A stretch of 64,000 bases of DNA from Bolinopsis microptera (lineage: Eukaryota; Ctenophora; Tentaculata; Lobata; Bolinopsidae). This document shows positions 32,020 through 44,500 of this stretch, in pieces (the stretch's first letter is position 1; each line of letters opens with the position of its first letter). Location of the stretch: NCBI RefSeq assembly GCF_026151205.1, contig NC_087076.1:1-64000 (forward strand). Reading direction: 5' to 3'. A program made the translations under genes and the position numbers. The notes under the pieces are model-generated. The model did no database searches, was not told the origin of the DNA, and was given only the letters and a program-made list of their open reading frames with translations.

Positions 32020-35000
32020 TTACAAACCGTTCAGATCCATTATTTCCTCCTCATCGTCCATATCACTGATTACAGAATCAGATAACTCCTCCTCCTCCTC
32101 CTCCTCCTCCTCACTACTGCTGGTGCTCTCTTCATATTGACCCAGAGAACTGAGAGGAGTTGGAGGGAAGAGACCTGAGAACTCCTCTACCTGCTCCATT
32201 CTGAGGAACATTAAACACACCTGCCAAGGAAGAGAAGGGTCAAACAAGCAACTAAACTGTGAACATTGTAGCATATTTACTGGGACAGTAACCAGCATGC
32301 AAATTGCAAGGTAAGTTTACTTACCTTACAGTGAACAGCATGCAAATTGCAAGGTAACTTACCTTGACGATGTCTCTGACATATCCGTCGTACTTGTGGG
32401 ACCGACCAAAAACCAACTTCCTTAGTGCTATGTCTTTTGTCTTCGGATGTCGTATCACTCTACTACTGCAGCACATACATGTTAGATTGAAATCGTGGAA
32501 TCTCTGAACGACAGTCAAATTAACATGATAACGTAGATTCCAAATTTGATCAATTGCGCGCGCGATTTACAAGAACGGTTACACGATTTGTATACTAAAA
32601 TGTTTTCGCGGCGTACGTTTGTAGTACAAGGAATTAATAGTGGCCACTAGAAGGGATCCAATTTCATTAGTGAAATCTCATTTTATTTTTCTGCCCTAAA
32701 CTAATGAAGTCTTTCTTGACGTTAACCACATTCAACGTGAAATTAAGTTTTTTCATTAAAGTAGCAACCCAAAGTTAATGAGATAGGTCAGGTTTACTAG
32801 CAGAGCTCAGGTTTGTGAATGTCATGAGGGCCACCGACAGAGGATATACTTAGAGGATAATAAAGATACCTACGGTTGCCATGACTACAGCTAAATATAT
32901 CAGGACACCTCATACACTGGTGTGTCAGTTCTCACGGCCTGTGTTAGCTTATTACTCTAGTAGCAGGGAGGGGTCGGTATGTTACCTACCTACGTGTAGG
33001 TATATAAGCTTATTGGGAATACTTGAACTGATAAGTTCAAGTATTCAAGTGTTAAGGTCACTGGTGAGCGGTCTCAGGTGTGGTATTTGCAATGCACTGA
33101 CCTCTGTAGAGTATGGAGTAGTAAGCGTAGAGTAAGAGTGAAGGAGTGGTGTAGAGGCAGAGATCCGGTGTAGCCAGTGTCTAGTGAGTGCTCCTTTATT
33201 GCAGTGTTAACAAGTGCTACACAGTCCTCCAGGGTTAGGTGCAGTGAGTGCAGCATTCGTAACTCACTCAGCAACACTACTGTGCTGTGTAGTGTAGTGG
33301 AGTCCTGTAGTGGAGTACAACTAATTAACAACTAATTAACAACTAATTAACAACTAATTAACAACTAATTAACAACTTATTAACAACTAATTACCGTCTT
33401 ATTAACAACTAATTAACAACTAATTAACAACTAATTAACAACTTATTAACAACTAATTACCGTCTTATTAACAACTAATTAACAACTAATTAACAACTAA
33501 TTAACAACTTATTAACAACTAATTACCGTCTTATTAACAACTAATTAACAACTAATTAACAACTAATTAACAACTTATTAACAACTAATTAACAACTAAT
33601 TAACTAACCGTTAAATGAGCTAATTGACTGAAAGGTTGCCAGGTAGACTTGCCACTGCACATCAACCAACGCTCATCTAGCTTCTGAGATACAGTTGCTT
33701 ATATTAGATCAGATACTGTGGTTAACATTATTTTAATTTAATCCATTACCAATTACCATGCAGACATTGTTTTGAATCATCTTACACTAAGCTAAAGATT
33801 GTGTGAATTGTTTGATTATTGAGTAACCGGCCACTACCTGACACCTGTACTTACAGTAGAGAATAGCATGGTACTACCTGTACTTACAGTAGAGAATAGC
33901 ATGGTACCCGGTCACTACCTGTACTTACAGTAGAGAATAGCATGGTATGAGCACCTGTCATAGTGACAGGTACTAGTTTGTTATCTACATTCTTAGTCGT
34001 CATGGCAACTACAGGGCACAGATGCAGGGTATACCCATTAACTCCAACAACCTAGGTTAGGGATTGTAATATTTGAAAACAAGTTCTATATTATTATATC
34101 ATAGAGAAAAGATACATAAATTAAAAGCCATTAATTTGAGAAATTACCAGATAAAGATAACTGGTAAAGAAAACTGTTTCTTATTTATACAAATGGTATC
34201 CACTAGCAGAACTAAAAATTAGATGACTAAAGACACTTAGAACTGGATGCTCTGGTTACACACTAAGTGGGGGAGGTACTACTACTAGTGGGGTAAGCTA
34301 CTCTAACCCCCCCCCCCCCCTAACCAATAACTTGCAGCTCTAACTCTAACCCCCCCCCCCGGCCCTATCAAGACTCTAACCTCTATGTAAGTGTCACATC
34401 TGAAGACAGAGAGATTAGGAAGAGTTAGTTTGACAAGGCAGGTAACTTGCTTTAACAATGTGGAGGACTCTATAGTGTTGTAGTCCTTATCTCTCACTAG
34501 GTAGTGACCTCCCACGTGTGTTTTTAAAACCTGTTATAATTACTGGTAACACCAGGGTAATACTGGTTACCGTTAGCAAACAAACTCCCATTATGAAGCA
34601 GTACCCATAAATTATCATTTTCACAAAAACCATTTCGGAGGTGCAACATGGAGCTTCCTCTGCAGTGTGATTGCACATTGCCACCATGGTGATACCATGG
34701 TGACACCATGGTAACACCATGGTAACACCATGGTAACACAACGGTAACACCACAGTAACACCAGGGTAACACCATAGTAACACCATGGTAACATCAGGGT
34801 AACACAACGGTAACACCGCGGTAACACTATGGTGTTATATGCGGAGTACAAGTAGTCCCTCCCTTACCTGTGTGTCTGATTGTTTGACAGGACAGAGCAG
34901 TGTTACAATGTTTGTATTGTACCCCCTCCCTTACCTGTGTGTCTGATTGTTTGACAGGACAGAGCAGTGTTACAATGTTTGTATTGTACCCCCTCCCTTA

Positions 35001-38000
35001 CCTGTGTGTCTGATTGTTTGACAGGACAGAGCAGTGTTACAATGTTTGTATTGTACCCTCTCCCTTACCTGTGTGTCTGATTGTTTGACAGGACAGAGCA
35101 GTGTTACAATGTTTGTATTGTACCCCCTCCCTTACCTGTGTGTCTGATTGTTTGACAGGACAGAGCAGTGTTACAATGTTTGTATTGTACCCCCTCCCTT
35201 ACCTGTGTGTCTGATTGTTTGACAGGACAGAGCAGTGTTACAATGTTTGTATTGTACCCCCTCCCTTACCTGTGTGTCTGATTGTTTGACAGGACAGAGC
35301 AGTGTTACAATGTTTGTATTGTAGCCCCTCTCCCTTACCTGTGTGTCTGATTGTTTGACAGGACAGAGCAGTGTTACAATGTTTGTATTGTACCCCCTCC
35401 CTTACCTGTGTGTCTGATTGTTTGACAGGACAGAGCAGTGTTACAATGTTTGTATTGTACCCTCTCCCTTACCTGTGTGTCTGATTGTTTGACAGGACAG
35501 AGCAGTGTTACAATGTTTGTATTGTACCCCCTCCCTTACCTGTGTGTCTGATTGTTTGACAGGACAGAGCAGTGTTACAATGTTTGTATTGTACCCCCTC
35601 CCTTACCTGTGTGTCTGATTGTTTGACAGGACAGAGCAGTGTTACAATGTTTGTATTGTAGCCCCTCTCCCTTACCTGTGTGTCTGATTGTTTGACAGGA
35701 CAGAGCAGTGTTACAATGTTTGTATTGTACCCCCTCCCTTACCTGTGTGTCTGATTGTTTGACAGGACAGAGCAGTGTTACAATGTTTGTATTGTACCCC
35801 CTCCCTTACCTGTGTGTCTGATTGTTTGACAGGACAGAGCAGTGTTACAATGTTTGTATTGTACCCCCTCCCTTACCTGTGTGTCTGATTGTTTGACAGG
35901 ACAGAGCAGTGTTACAATGTTTGTATTGTACCCCCTCCCTTACCTGTGTGTCTGATTGTTTGACAGGACAGAGCAGTGTTACAATGTTTGTATTGTACCC
36001 TCTCCCTTACCTGTGTGTCTGATTGTTTGACAGGACAGAGCAGTGTTACAATGTTTGTATTGTACCCCCTCCCTTACCTGTGTGTCTGATTGTTTGACAG
36101 GACAGAGCAGTGTTACAATGTTTGTATTGTACCCTCTCCCTTACCTGTGTGTCTGATTGTTTGACAGGACAGAGCAGTGTTACAATGTTTGTATTGTACC
36201 CCCTCCCTTACCTGTGTGTCTGATTGTTTGACAGGACAGAGCAGTGTTACAATGTTTGTATTGTAGCCCCTCTCCCTTACCTGTGTGTCTGATTGTTTGA
36301 CAGGACAGAGCAGTGTTACAATGTTTGTATTGTACCCCCTCCCTTACCTGTGTGTCTGATTGTTTGACAGGACAGAGCAGTGTTACAATGTTTGTATTGT
36401 ACCCTCTCCCTTACCTGTGTGTCTGATTGTTTGACAGGACAGAGCAGTGTTACAATGTTTGTATTGTACCCCCTCCCTTACCTGTGTGTCTGATTGTTTG
36501 ACAGGACAGAGCAGTGTTACAATGTTTGTATTGTAGCCCCTCTCCCTTACCTGTGTGTCTGATTGTTTGACAGGACAGAGCAGTGTTACAATGTTTGTAT
36601 TGTACCCCCTCCCTTACCTGTGTGTCTGATTGTTTGACAGGACAGAGCAGTGTTACAATGTTTGTATTGTACCCTCTCCCTTACCTGTGTGTCTGATTGT
36701 TTGACAGGACAGAGCAGTGTTACAATGTTTGTATTGTACCCCCTCCCTTACCTGTGTGTCTGATTGTTTGACAGGACAGAGCAGTGTTACAATGTTTGTA
36801 TTGTACCCCCTCCCTTACCTGTGTGTCTGATTGTTTGACAGGACAGAGCAGTGTTACAATGTTTGTATTGTACCCTCTCCCTTACCTGTGTGTCTGATTG
36901 TTTGACAGGACAGAGCAGTGTTACAATGTTTGTATTGTACCCCCTCCCTTACCTGTGTGTCTGATTGTTTGACAGGACAGAGCAGTGTTACAATGTTTGT
37001 ATTGTACCCTCTCCCTTACCTGTGTGTCTGATTGTTTGACAGGACAGAGCAGTGTTACAATGTTTGTATTGTACCCCCTCCCTTACCTGTGTGTCTGATT
37101 GTTTGACAGGACAGAGCAGTGTTACAATGTTTGTATTGTACCCTCTCCCTTACCTGTGTGTCTGATTGTTTGACAGGACAGAGCAGTGTTACAATGTTTG
37201 TATTGTACCCCCTCCCTTACCTGTGTGTCTGATTGTTTGACAGGACAGAGCAGTGTTACAATGTTTGTATTGTAGCCCCTCTCCCTTACCTGTGTGTCTG
37301 ATTGTTTGACAGGACAGAGCAGTGTTACAATGTTTGTATTGTACCCCCCCTCCCTTACCTGTGTGTCTGATTGTTTGACAGGACAGAGCAGTGTTACAAT
37401 GTTTGTATTGTACCCCCTCCCTTACCTGTGTGTCTGATTGTTTGACAGGACAGAGCAGTGTTACAATGTTTGTATTGTACCCCCTCCCTTACCTGTGTGT
37501 CTGATTGTTTGACAGGACAGAGCAGTGTTACAATGTTTGTATTGTACCCCCTCCCTTACCTGTGTGTCTGATTGTTTGACAGGACAGAGCAGTGTTACAA
37601 TGTTTGTATTGTACCCCCTCCCTTACCTGTGTGTCTGATTGTTTGACAGGACAGAGCAGTGTTACAATGTTTGTATTGTACCCTCTCCCTTACCTGTGTG
37701 TCTGATTGTTTGACAGGACAGAGCAGTGTTACAATGTTTGTATTGTACCCCCTCCCTTACCTGTGTGTCTGATTGTTTGACAGGACAGAGCAGTGTTACA
37801 ATGTTTGTATTGTACCCTCTCCCTTACCTGTGTGTCTGATTGTTTGACAGGACAGAGCAATGTTACAATGTTTGTATTGTACCCCCTCCCTTACCTGTGT
37901 GTCTGATTGTTTGACAGGACAGAGCAGTGTTACAATGTTTGTATTGTACCCCCTCCCTTACCTGTGTGTCTGATTGTTTGACAGGACAGAGCAGTGTTAC

Positions 38001-40525
38001 AATGTTTGTATTGTACCCCCTCCCTTACCTGTGTGTCTGATTGTTTGACAGGACAGAGCAGTGTTACAATGTTTGTATTGTACCCCCTCCCTTACCTGTG
38101 TGTCTGATTGTTTGACAGGACAGAGCAGTGTTACAATGTTTGTATTGTACCCTCTCCCTTACCTGTGTGTCTGATTGTTTGACAGGACAGAGCAGTGTTA
38201 CAATGTTTGTATTGTACCCCCTCCCTTACCTGTGTGTCTGATTGTTTGACAGGACAGAGCAGTGTTACAATGTTTGTATTGTAGCCCCTCTCCCTTACCT
38301 GTGTGTCTGATTGTTTGACAGGACAGAGCAGTGTTACAATGTTTGTATTGTACCCCCTCCCTTACCTGTGTGTCTGATTGTTTGACAGGACAGAGCAGTG
38401 TTACAATGTTTGTATTGTACCCCCTCCCTTACCTGTGTGTCTGATTGTTTGACAGGACAGAGCAGTGTTACAATGTTTGTATTGTACCCCCTCCCTTACC
38501 TGTGTGTCTGATTGTTTGACAGGACAGAGCAGTGTTACAATGTTTGTATTGTAGCCCCTCCCTTACCTGTGTGTCTGATTGTTTGACAGGACAGAGCAAT
38601 GTTACAATGTTTGTATTGTACCCCCTCTCCACTGTGTTCCCTAACATTGTGCTCCTCCCCCACTCCACCTCCGGACAGCGCCGCGCAGCAACTACACGTG
38701 CAGGGTCGTGTCGTGATATCACCTCATACTTTATATTGTTCTGTAAACACACCAGTTACACAATTAATACCTTAAAATAAAATTGAATATTACTCTGCCA
38801 CTGAACTAACATTGGAATTTAGAAATTAGTAAATATGTGAATATGCATTGTAAGATTACGAAGTAGAGTGATGGTTGTCATGGTGTTACCATGGTGTTAC
38901 CATGGTGTTACCATGGTGTTACCATGGTGTTACCATGGTGTTACCATGGTGTTACCATGGTGTCGCACCTGTTTCTTGTCTAATAGTTTCAACACTTGCT
39001 CTATCAAGTCATCAGAACACTGTCCCCTCATCTCCCACTCAGAGTAGCTTTCCTTCAGAGTCTGTAGCAACCTGGTTATTAAGTTATTAGACTATATATC
39101 AATAATTATCATACACTCCCTTGTAAAAATACCTGGTATAATAAGTAATTATCAATAATTATCAATAATTATCAATAATTATCAATAATTATCAATAATT
39201 ATCAATAATTATCAATAATTATTACGCGCAGGCCTCGCTTGTAAAAATAGGTCAGTCCTACCTAGGTTACACGTATTTGGTCCTACCTAGGTTACACGTA
39301 TTTGGTCCTACCTAGGTTCCACGTATTTGGTCCTACCTAGGTTCCACGTATTTGGTCCTACCTAGGTTCCACGTATTTGGTCCTACCTAGGTTCCGCGTA
39401 TTTGGTCCTACCTAGGTTCCACGTATTTGGTCCTACCTAGGTTCAACGTATTTGGTCCTACTTGGGTTCCACGTATTTGGTCCTACCTAGGTTCCACGTA
39501 TTTGGTCCTACCTAGGTTCAACGTATTTGGTCCTACTTGGGTTCCACGTATTTGGTCCTACCTAGGTTCCACGTATTTGGTCCTACCTGGGTTCCACGTA
39601 TTTGGTCCTACTTGGGTTCCACGTATTTGGTCCTACCGAGGTTCCACGTATTTGGTCCTACCTAGGTTCCACGTATTTGGTCCTACCTAGGTTCCACGTA
39701 TTTGGTCCTACCTAGGTTCAACGTATTTGGTCCTACTTGGGTTCCACGTATTTGGTCCTACCTAGGTTCCACGTATTTGGTCCTACCTGGGTTCCACGTA
39801 TTTGGTCCTACTTGGGTTCCACGTATTTGGTCCTATCTAGGTTACACGTATTTTGTCCTACCTAGGTTCCACGTATTTGGTCCTATCTAGGTTACACGTA
39901 TTTGGTCCTACCTGGGTTCCACGTATTTGGTCCTACCTAGGTTCCACGTATTTGGTCCTACCTAGGTTCCACGTATTTGGTCCTACCTAGGTTCCACGTA
40001 TTTGGTCCTACCTAGGTTCCACGTATTTGGTCCTACCTAGGTTCCACGTATTTGGTCCTACCTAGATTCCACGTATTTGGTCCTACCTAGGTTCCACGTA
40101 TTTGGTCCTACCTAGGTTCCACGTATTTGGTCCTACCTAGGTTCCACGTATTTGGTCCTACCTAGGTTCCACGTATTTGGTCCTACCTAGGTTCCGCGTA
40201 TTTGGTCCTATCTAGGTTCCACGTATTTGGTCCTACCTAGGTTCCACGTATTTGGTCCTACCTAGGTTCCGCGTATTTGGTCCTATCTAGGTTCCACGTA
40301 TTTGGTCCTACCTAGGTTCCACGTATTTGGTCCTACCTAGGTTCCACCTATTTGGTCCTACCTAGGTTCCACGTATTTGGTCCTACCTAGGTTCCACGTA
40401 TTTGGTCCTACCTAGGTTCCACGTATTTGGTCCGAGCTGGAGCTGTTTTGGGTCTGACAGGTAAGAATCTGAGTTTGCGGGACTGTATTTGAGAAGCTCG
40501 TGTGCAAACACCTCGTGACATGGTC
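32020..40525 (-). CDS. multi-exon gene of unknown function, acidic C-terminus
   Basis: Nine minus-strand exons with coding-like sequence and mostly matching phase: 40412-40525, 38969-39071, 38567-38740, 34531-34657, 34381-34399, 33929-33954, 33102-33284, 32363-32501, 32020-32220 (stop TAA at 32020-32022). Together they give about 360 residues. Leucine-rich helical stretches ('LLSELRMLHSLHLTLEDC', 'LRLLLHTLQRFHDFNL') suggest an all-helical scaffold. The last exon has nine consecutive glutamates and ends 'DDEEEIMDLNGL'. Two exons are only 19 and 26 nt. Phase fits throughout except at 40412 and 38567; there it fits if the exon is extended by exactly one repeat unit (to 40387 and 38500). The 5' end is not identified and must lie before 41522. 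I do not recognise the family; no enzymatic motif is visible. Confidence 0.65.
32298..32365 (-). repeat. duplication at a splice donor
   Basis: 'agcatgcaaattgcaaggtaa' appears twice (about 32296 and 32338), next to the donor of exon 32363-32501. On the minus strand the duplicated piece contains a GTAAGT-like donor start. Confidence 0.7.
33321..33605. repeat. 11-bp AACTAATTAAC array with higher-order structure
   Basis: Tandem 'aactaattaac' units interrupted regularly by 'aacttattaac' and 'aattaccgtctt'. Three or four higher-order units of about 66 bp result. It lies in an intron about 35 bp from the acceptor of exon 33102-33284. Confidence 0.9.
33843..33950 (-). repeat. three-copy 33-41-bp repeat on a micro-exon donor
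   Basis: 'acctgtacttacagtagag' + 'aatagcatggta' occurs three times. Read on the minus strand, each copy contains most of the 26-nt exon (33929-33954) and its donor CTACT|GTAAGT. Confidence 0.85.
34682..34845 (+). repeat. CCATGGTAACA minisatellite beside an acceptor
   Basis: About 14 imperfect copies of an 11-12-bp unit 'ccatggtaacac'. Its left end lies about 20 bp from the acceptor of minus-strand exon 34531-34657. The same unit, inverted, forms the array at 38877-38965, which lies on the donor of another exon of the same gene. Confidence 0.9.
34856..38625 (-). repeat. 67-bp array, about 55 copies, built on a splice donor
   Basis: A 3.75-kb array of a 67-bp unit; in plus-strand reading 'cccttacctgtgtgtctgat' + 'tgtttgacaggacagagcag' + 'tgttacaatgtttgtattgta' + C-rich. 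On the minus strand each unit is the last ~57 nt of exon 38567-38740 (coding '..YNTNIVTLLCPVKQSDTQ') followed by CAG|GTAAGGGAG. Copies are nearly identical; variation is mostly in the C-rich joint (ccccct, ccctct, gcccctct). The homogeneity implies recent expansion. Confidence 0.97.
38877..38965 (-). repeat. 11-bp TGTTACCATGG array just after a donor
   Basis: About 8 copies of 'tgttaccatgg'. In gene orientation it starts a few bases after the donor AAACAG|GTGCGA of exon 38969-39071. Confidence 0.9.
39134..39221. repeat. 10-bp ATCAATAATT array
   Basis: About nine perfect copies of 'atcaataatt' in the intron upstream (gene sense) of exon 38969-39071. Confidence 0.95.
39255..40433 (-). repeat. 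25-bp array, about 47 copies, built on a splice donor
   Basis: Unit 'ggtcctacctaggttccacg' + 'tattt'. On the minus strand each copy is the last 20 or so nt of exon 40412-40525 plus the donor CCTAG|GTAGGA. Variants (cctagg/cttggg/cctggg; ttcc/ttac/ttca/ttcg) are unevenly distributed, and blocks of about 150-300 bp are themselves repeated. Plus-strand frames through it are artefacts. Confidence 0.95.
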
Positions 40526-40881
40526 CTGCTTATAACAATACATTACAATAGTGTTACATTACAGACATGTTACGTTAATTTGTAGTTTTATCAATTTTAT
40601 AATTATCAAGTAGTGTGAAATTTTCTATTTAGTTGAAACATTTTAGTGAATTGTTCAGTTATCAGCTTATATTATGCCAGAGCTATTTTTACATTTAGAA
40701 TAATTTCCGAGATGTTCAATAGCATTAATATCACATTTTAATAATTAATAAGCACATCATTTGGTTGAAAATTCTGAAATAACAAACACAAATAACAAAC
40801 ACTTAATTTACTGACTATCAACAACAAAGAAAAAAATAAATCCTTATTTTGAGTTTAAATAAGTAAAATAAGTTCTGGAAT

Positions 40882-41305
40882 CAAAGAAAGAAGAGTGGGA
40901 TAATGAAAGAGGAAGAGCAGGGAGAAGAGGAAACAAAGAAAGAAGAGTGGGATAATGAAAGAGGAAGAGCAGGGAGAAGAGGAAACAAAGAAAGAAGAGT
41001 GGGATAATGAAAGAGGAAGAGCAGGGAGAAGAGGAAACAAAGAAAGAAGAGTGGGATAATGAAAGAGGAAGAGCAGGGAGAAGAGGAAACAAAGAAAGAA
41101 GAGTGGGATAATGAAAGAGGAAGAGCAGGGAGAAGAGGAAACAAAGAAAGAAGAGTGGGATAATGAAAGAGGAAGAGCAGGGAGAAGAGGAAACAAAGAA
41201 AGAAGAGTGGGATAATGAAAGAGGAAGAGCAGGGAGAAGAGGAAACAAAGAAAGAAGAGTGGGATAATGAAAGAGGAAGAGCAGGGAGAAGAGGAAACAA
41301 AGAAA
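40882..41305. repeat. 52-bp purine-rich array, 8 copies
   Basis: Unit 'gaagagcagggagaagagga' + 'aacaaagaaagaagagtggg' + 'ataatgaaagag', almost perfect. On the minus strand it is a strong polypyrimidine tract ending in 'tctttgattccag', a possible acceptor at about 40878. No convincing exon follows, so its link to splicing is unproven here. Confidence 0.95.
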
Positions 41306-41521
41306 ACAACCTCAGTGTGGGGTAAATGAGATACTATATTGGATAAGCTGCACAAACAGAAGTGTTATTGTGGGAGGGCGAATAATATACTATTTCAAAA
41401 TTGCAGTGTCAGCTTGTAACTCAAAAAGGTGTCACCAATCTGTACTGTGTCATGTCTCTCATAATAATAACAGCTAATACAGGCACGTAGTCAGGGGGGG
41501 GGGGGGCTGCTAGCTACTCCT

Positions 41522-44500
41522 CTAAAACCCATCATCGTCTTGTAGCAGCTTACTCCACCGTGTTTTCTCAGACTCCAGACTAATAGCGTCAGATCTACTG
41601 CGGACTATGTAGAGAGCTACTCCGAACAAACAGAACACTGTTAGTGTGCTCACCAGTACTGTTGTTAGTCCTGCAAACATTATTAAAATATATAGTGATT
41701 ATATACACATTTTACACTGACAGAAGGATTAATAAACTATCAAGAGATATGAAAATAATAACAATCAACAAGCAAAGGAGAATGAGTACTTACTTTCAGT
41801 GAGTAGTTTAAGTAAGTAGGAGGAATCAGCACAAAGTGTTTCCAGCTGCTCAGGAGTTGCACTGTACTCTTCTGAGGAGCATAACATCTAGTCACGTGCA
41901 AAGGGGGTCACGTGCAAAGGGGGTCACGTGCAAAGGGGGTCACGAGCAAAGGGGGTCACGTGCAAAGGGGGTCACGTGCAAAGGGGGTCATGAGCAAAGG
42001 GGGTCATGAGCAAAGGGGGTCACGAGCAAAGGGGGTCACGAGCAAAGGGGGTCACGTGCAAAAGGGGTCACGAGCAAAGGGGGTCACGTGCAAAGGGGGT
42101 CACGTGCAAATGGGGTCACGTGCAAAGGGGTCACGTGCAAATGGGGTCACGTGCAAAGGGGTCACTTGCAAAGGGGGTCACGTGCAAAGAGGGTCAAGGT
42201 TTTTTGCCAAGGTTTTTTAGATAGTTGTAATCTACCTGATCAAAACCAGGTACTAAGATAATATGGATAAAAGTAACCTGTGATAGCAAGGAATGTGTCT
42301 GCGTTACACTTTACTGTGCAGTTCCTAACTTTAACCTGAACATATTTTTATGCTAACTGCTACTAAACATATTGTTCAATTTAATGTTTGGATAATCATT
42401 AATACATGTGCGACGTGTTTACCGTAATTTCTGTTTAGAATATCAAATCAACATAAACCATATCAAACGTTTCAGGAGACCTGAAGAATGCGTAAGTTAC
42501 GGCCTTGTTAAAACACAAACCAATTAATATTGAATAATATTAGTTAGTAATGAGCTCACCTCCTTGGTTCTGAGGTTCTGTGTCTTTTTGACAACTACAT
42601 AAGTTCCATTATCAGAGCCCCACACCTCCAGTTGTAACATGGTGGCAGGTACTGGCTCGTAACCCTTGAAGATACCTAGCGAGTTCTGCACCTGCGGAGA
42701 AATAGTCATTAAGTGAACAAGACCCCCCCTGATCAACTCGCACTGCCCCCCCCCCCCCCTGAACAACTCGCACTGCCCTGAGGAGCAAGCAACCATTATA
42801 GTTCACTGTTTCAGGGGTGCAATGAGAATTTGATTTAGATTTTACAAACTATTTGCACTTTCTGTTATCAGCATCTTCAAAATTTGCGTCCATTTTTGCA
42901 TCAACAACATTTTAAAAATCCCCCCTAGCTCTGGGAAATTTTAAATATTTATTGGTGTTAGAAGACTCTTATGTAGGCGTTCCTTGTTTCTTCATAGATC
43001 AAAGACATCTGAGTCAAACCATGTGAGACAGATATCTTAGGAAGATGGTAATTGCAATGAGGATTGAAAACAAGCATCTGCTACTGGCTTATCTCTGGGG
43101 GGGGGGGGGGGGGATAAATTGCATGGGGCGGGGGGGGGGGGGGGGCCTTATCTCTCATTAGATGTTCACAGTTTTCAGAATTTAGTGTATTATTCGAATT
43201 GGTCCAATTGGCCCTTTTAAATACATGTTCCGTTTATTAGATTTCATCTTTCTAGCGTTAAGTAAAATATATATAGTAAGTTAAATATTCACATTTTTGA
43301 ATTTTCCTTTTAGATCTATGAAGCATATTCTTACGGCTGTATTGAAATATTATGCGCTAAATTCATAATTTATGTCAATATATATATATATTTACATAAT
43401 ATGCGAAAAATAAAACTTTAAAAGTTAACTTTTTCACCGTCCGTCAGACAGTTGTGAATGATCTAATGCTCTAATGAGGGGGTACGTGCCCTCTAATGTG
43501 ATCAGGGGTCCCGTCTCCCCACAACTATTTACAATTTCTAGCTATCTTTGAAGTCAGGTACCCTGCAGGTAAATTCCTTTATTAGTTGGTAACCATTGCG
43601 AGGGTATGTTTAATATTACTTTATCATATTATATTGTTTATGCTGATATGTAGCGTAGTGTGGTAGTGCGTGATAATGCTCCCCCGTTAAATATAGGCTT
43701 TAAATAGCTCGTGGACCATGATATTATGAGTCCTTTGTTTATCTTGCTGGAAGTTGGAAGCCATTCCAACATTTTATGTAAACCCTCTCTCTCTCTCTCC
43801 TCCGTGAGCTCTACTCACTCTCTTTTCGTCCCTCATCTAATTTGTCGCTAATTTCAGCTCCGTTATGTTTAAGACGTTTATACTGGTGACTGCTCTGTGT
43901 TTCACACTCGGCTACGCAGAGATTAAAGATAAAGATTACTCCATAACCGTTATATCTGGCTCATACGCCTTTAACATGGTAGTGTCTGGTCTTGCTGACG
44001 GTGACTCACTCCTTGAAGCAATGAATAAGGCTAAAACTGAAGAGAAATTTACGTGAGTAGTTGTTGTGTTATTTGCAAGAACGGCTCCGTGGTTATTGTT
44101 ACTACTACTGTGGTTATTGTTACTACTACTACTACTACTACCGTTGTTATTGTTACTACAATACTACTGTATTATGCATATTGTTACTATATATATTTCA
44201 CTTTTAACCGCAGTCATTTTCACGGGATATAATTAATTTTCACGTGATATAATTAATTAATAATTAATTGTTTTAAATGACTGTTAAAACTTATTAAAAA
44301 AGGCAAACAAATTATGGCTGAGCATGTTCGTAGATCACCTTAATTGTGACTTAAGTTTGCACTCTGGTGTATATTACTACTACTTTGTAGTCTAAAATGT
44401 TCCACGTCAGCAACTAAGCAACTAACACACGTTTACCACATTTTACGACTAATGTTTATAAGCCTTTTTTAAATGAGTGATATCAGTTACTAATTTAGAT

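Noticed and set aside
34303-34515. A longer minus-strand exon covering 34381-34510 ('HYLVRDKDYNTIESS..')
   Set aside because: Phase does not match the preceding exon, whereas the strong acceptor at 34400 gives a 19-nt exon that fits both neighbours.
38532-38780. Plus-strand 82-codon frame next to the 67-bp array
   Set aside because: Overlaps the minus-strand exon 38567-38740, which is supported by phase with exon 38969-39071 and by a strong acceptor; the plus frame has no such support.
39427-39890. Plus-strand frames with repeated VLPRFNVFGPTW
   Set aside because: They are the opposite strand of the 25-bp donor array; frame openness is a repeat effect.
40844-41355. Serine/phenylalanine-rich frames of 134-166 codons
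   Set aside because: All three minus frames stay open through the 52-bp repeat; this is an intronic polypyrimidine array, not a protein.
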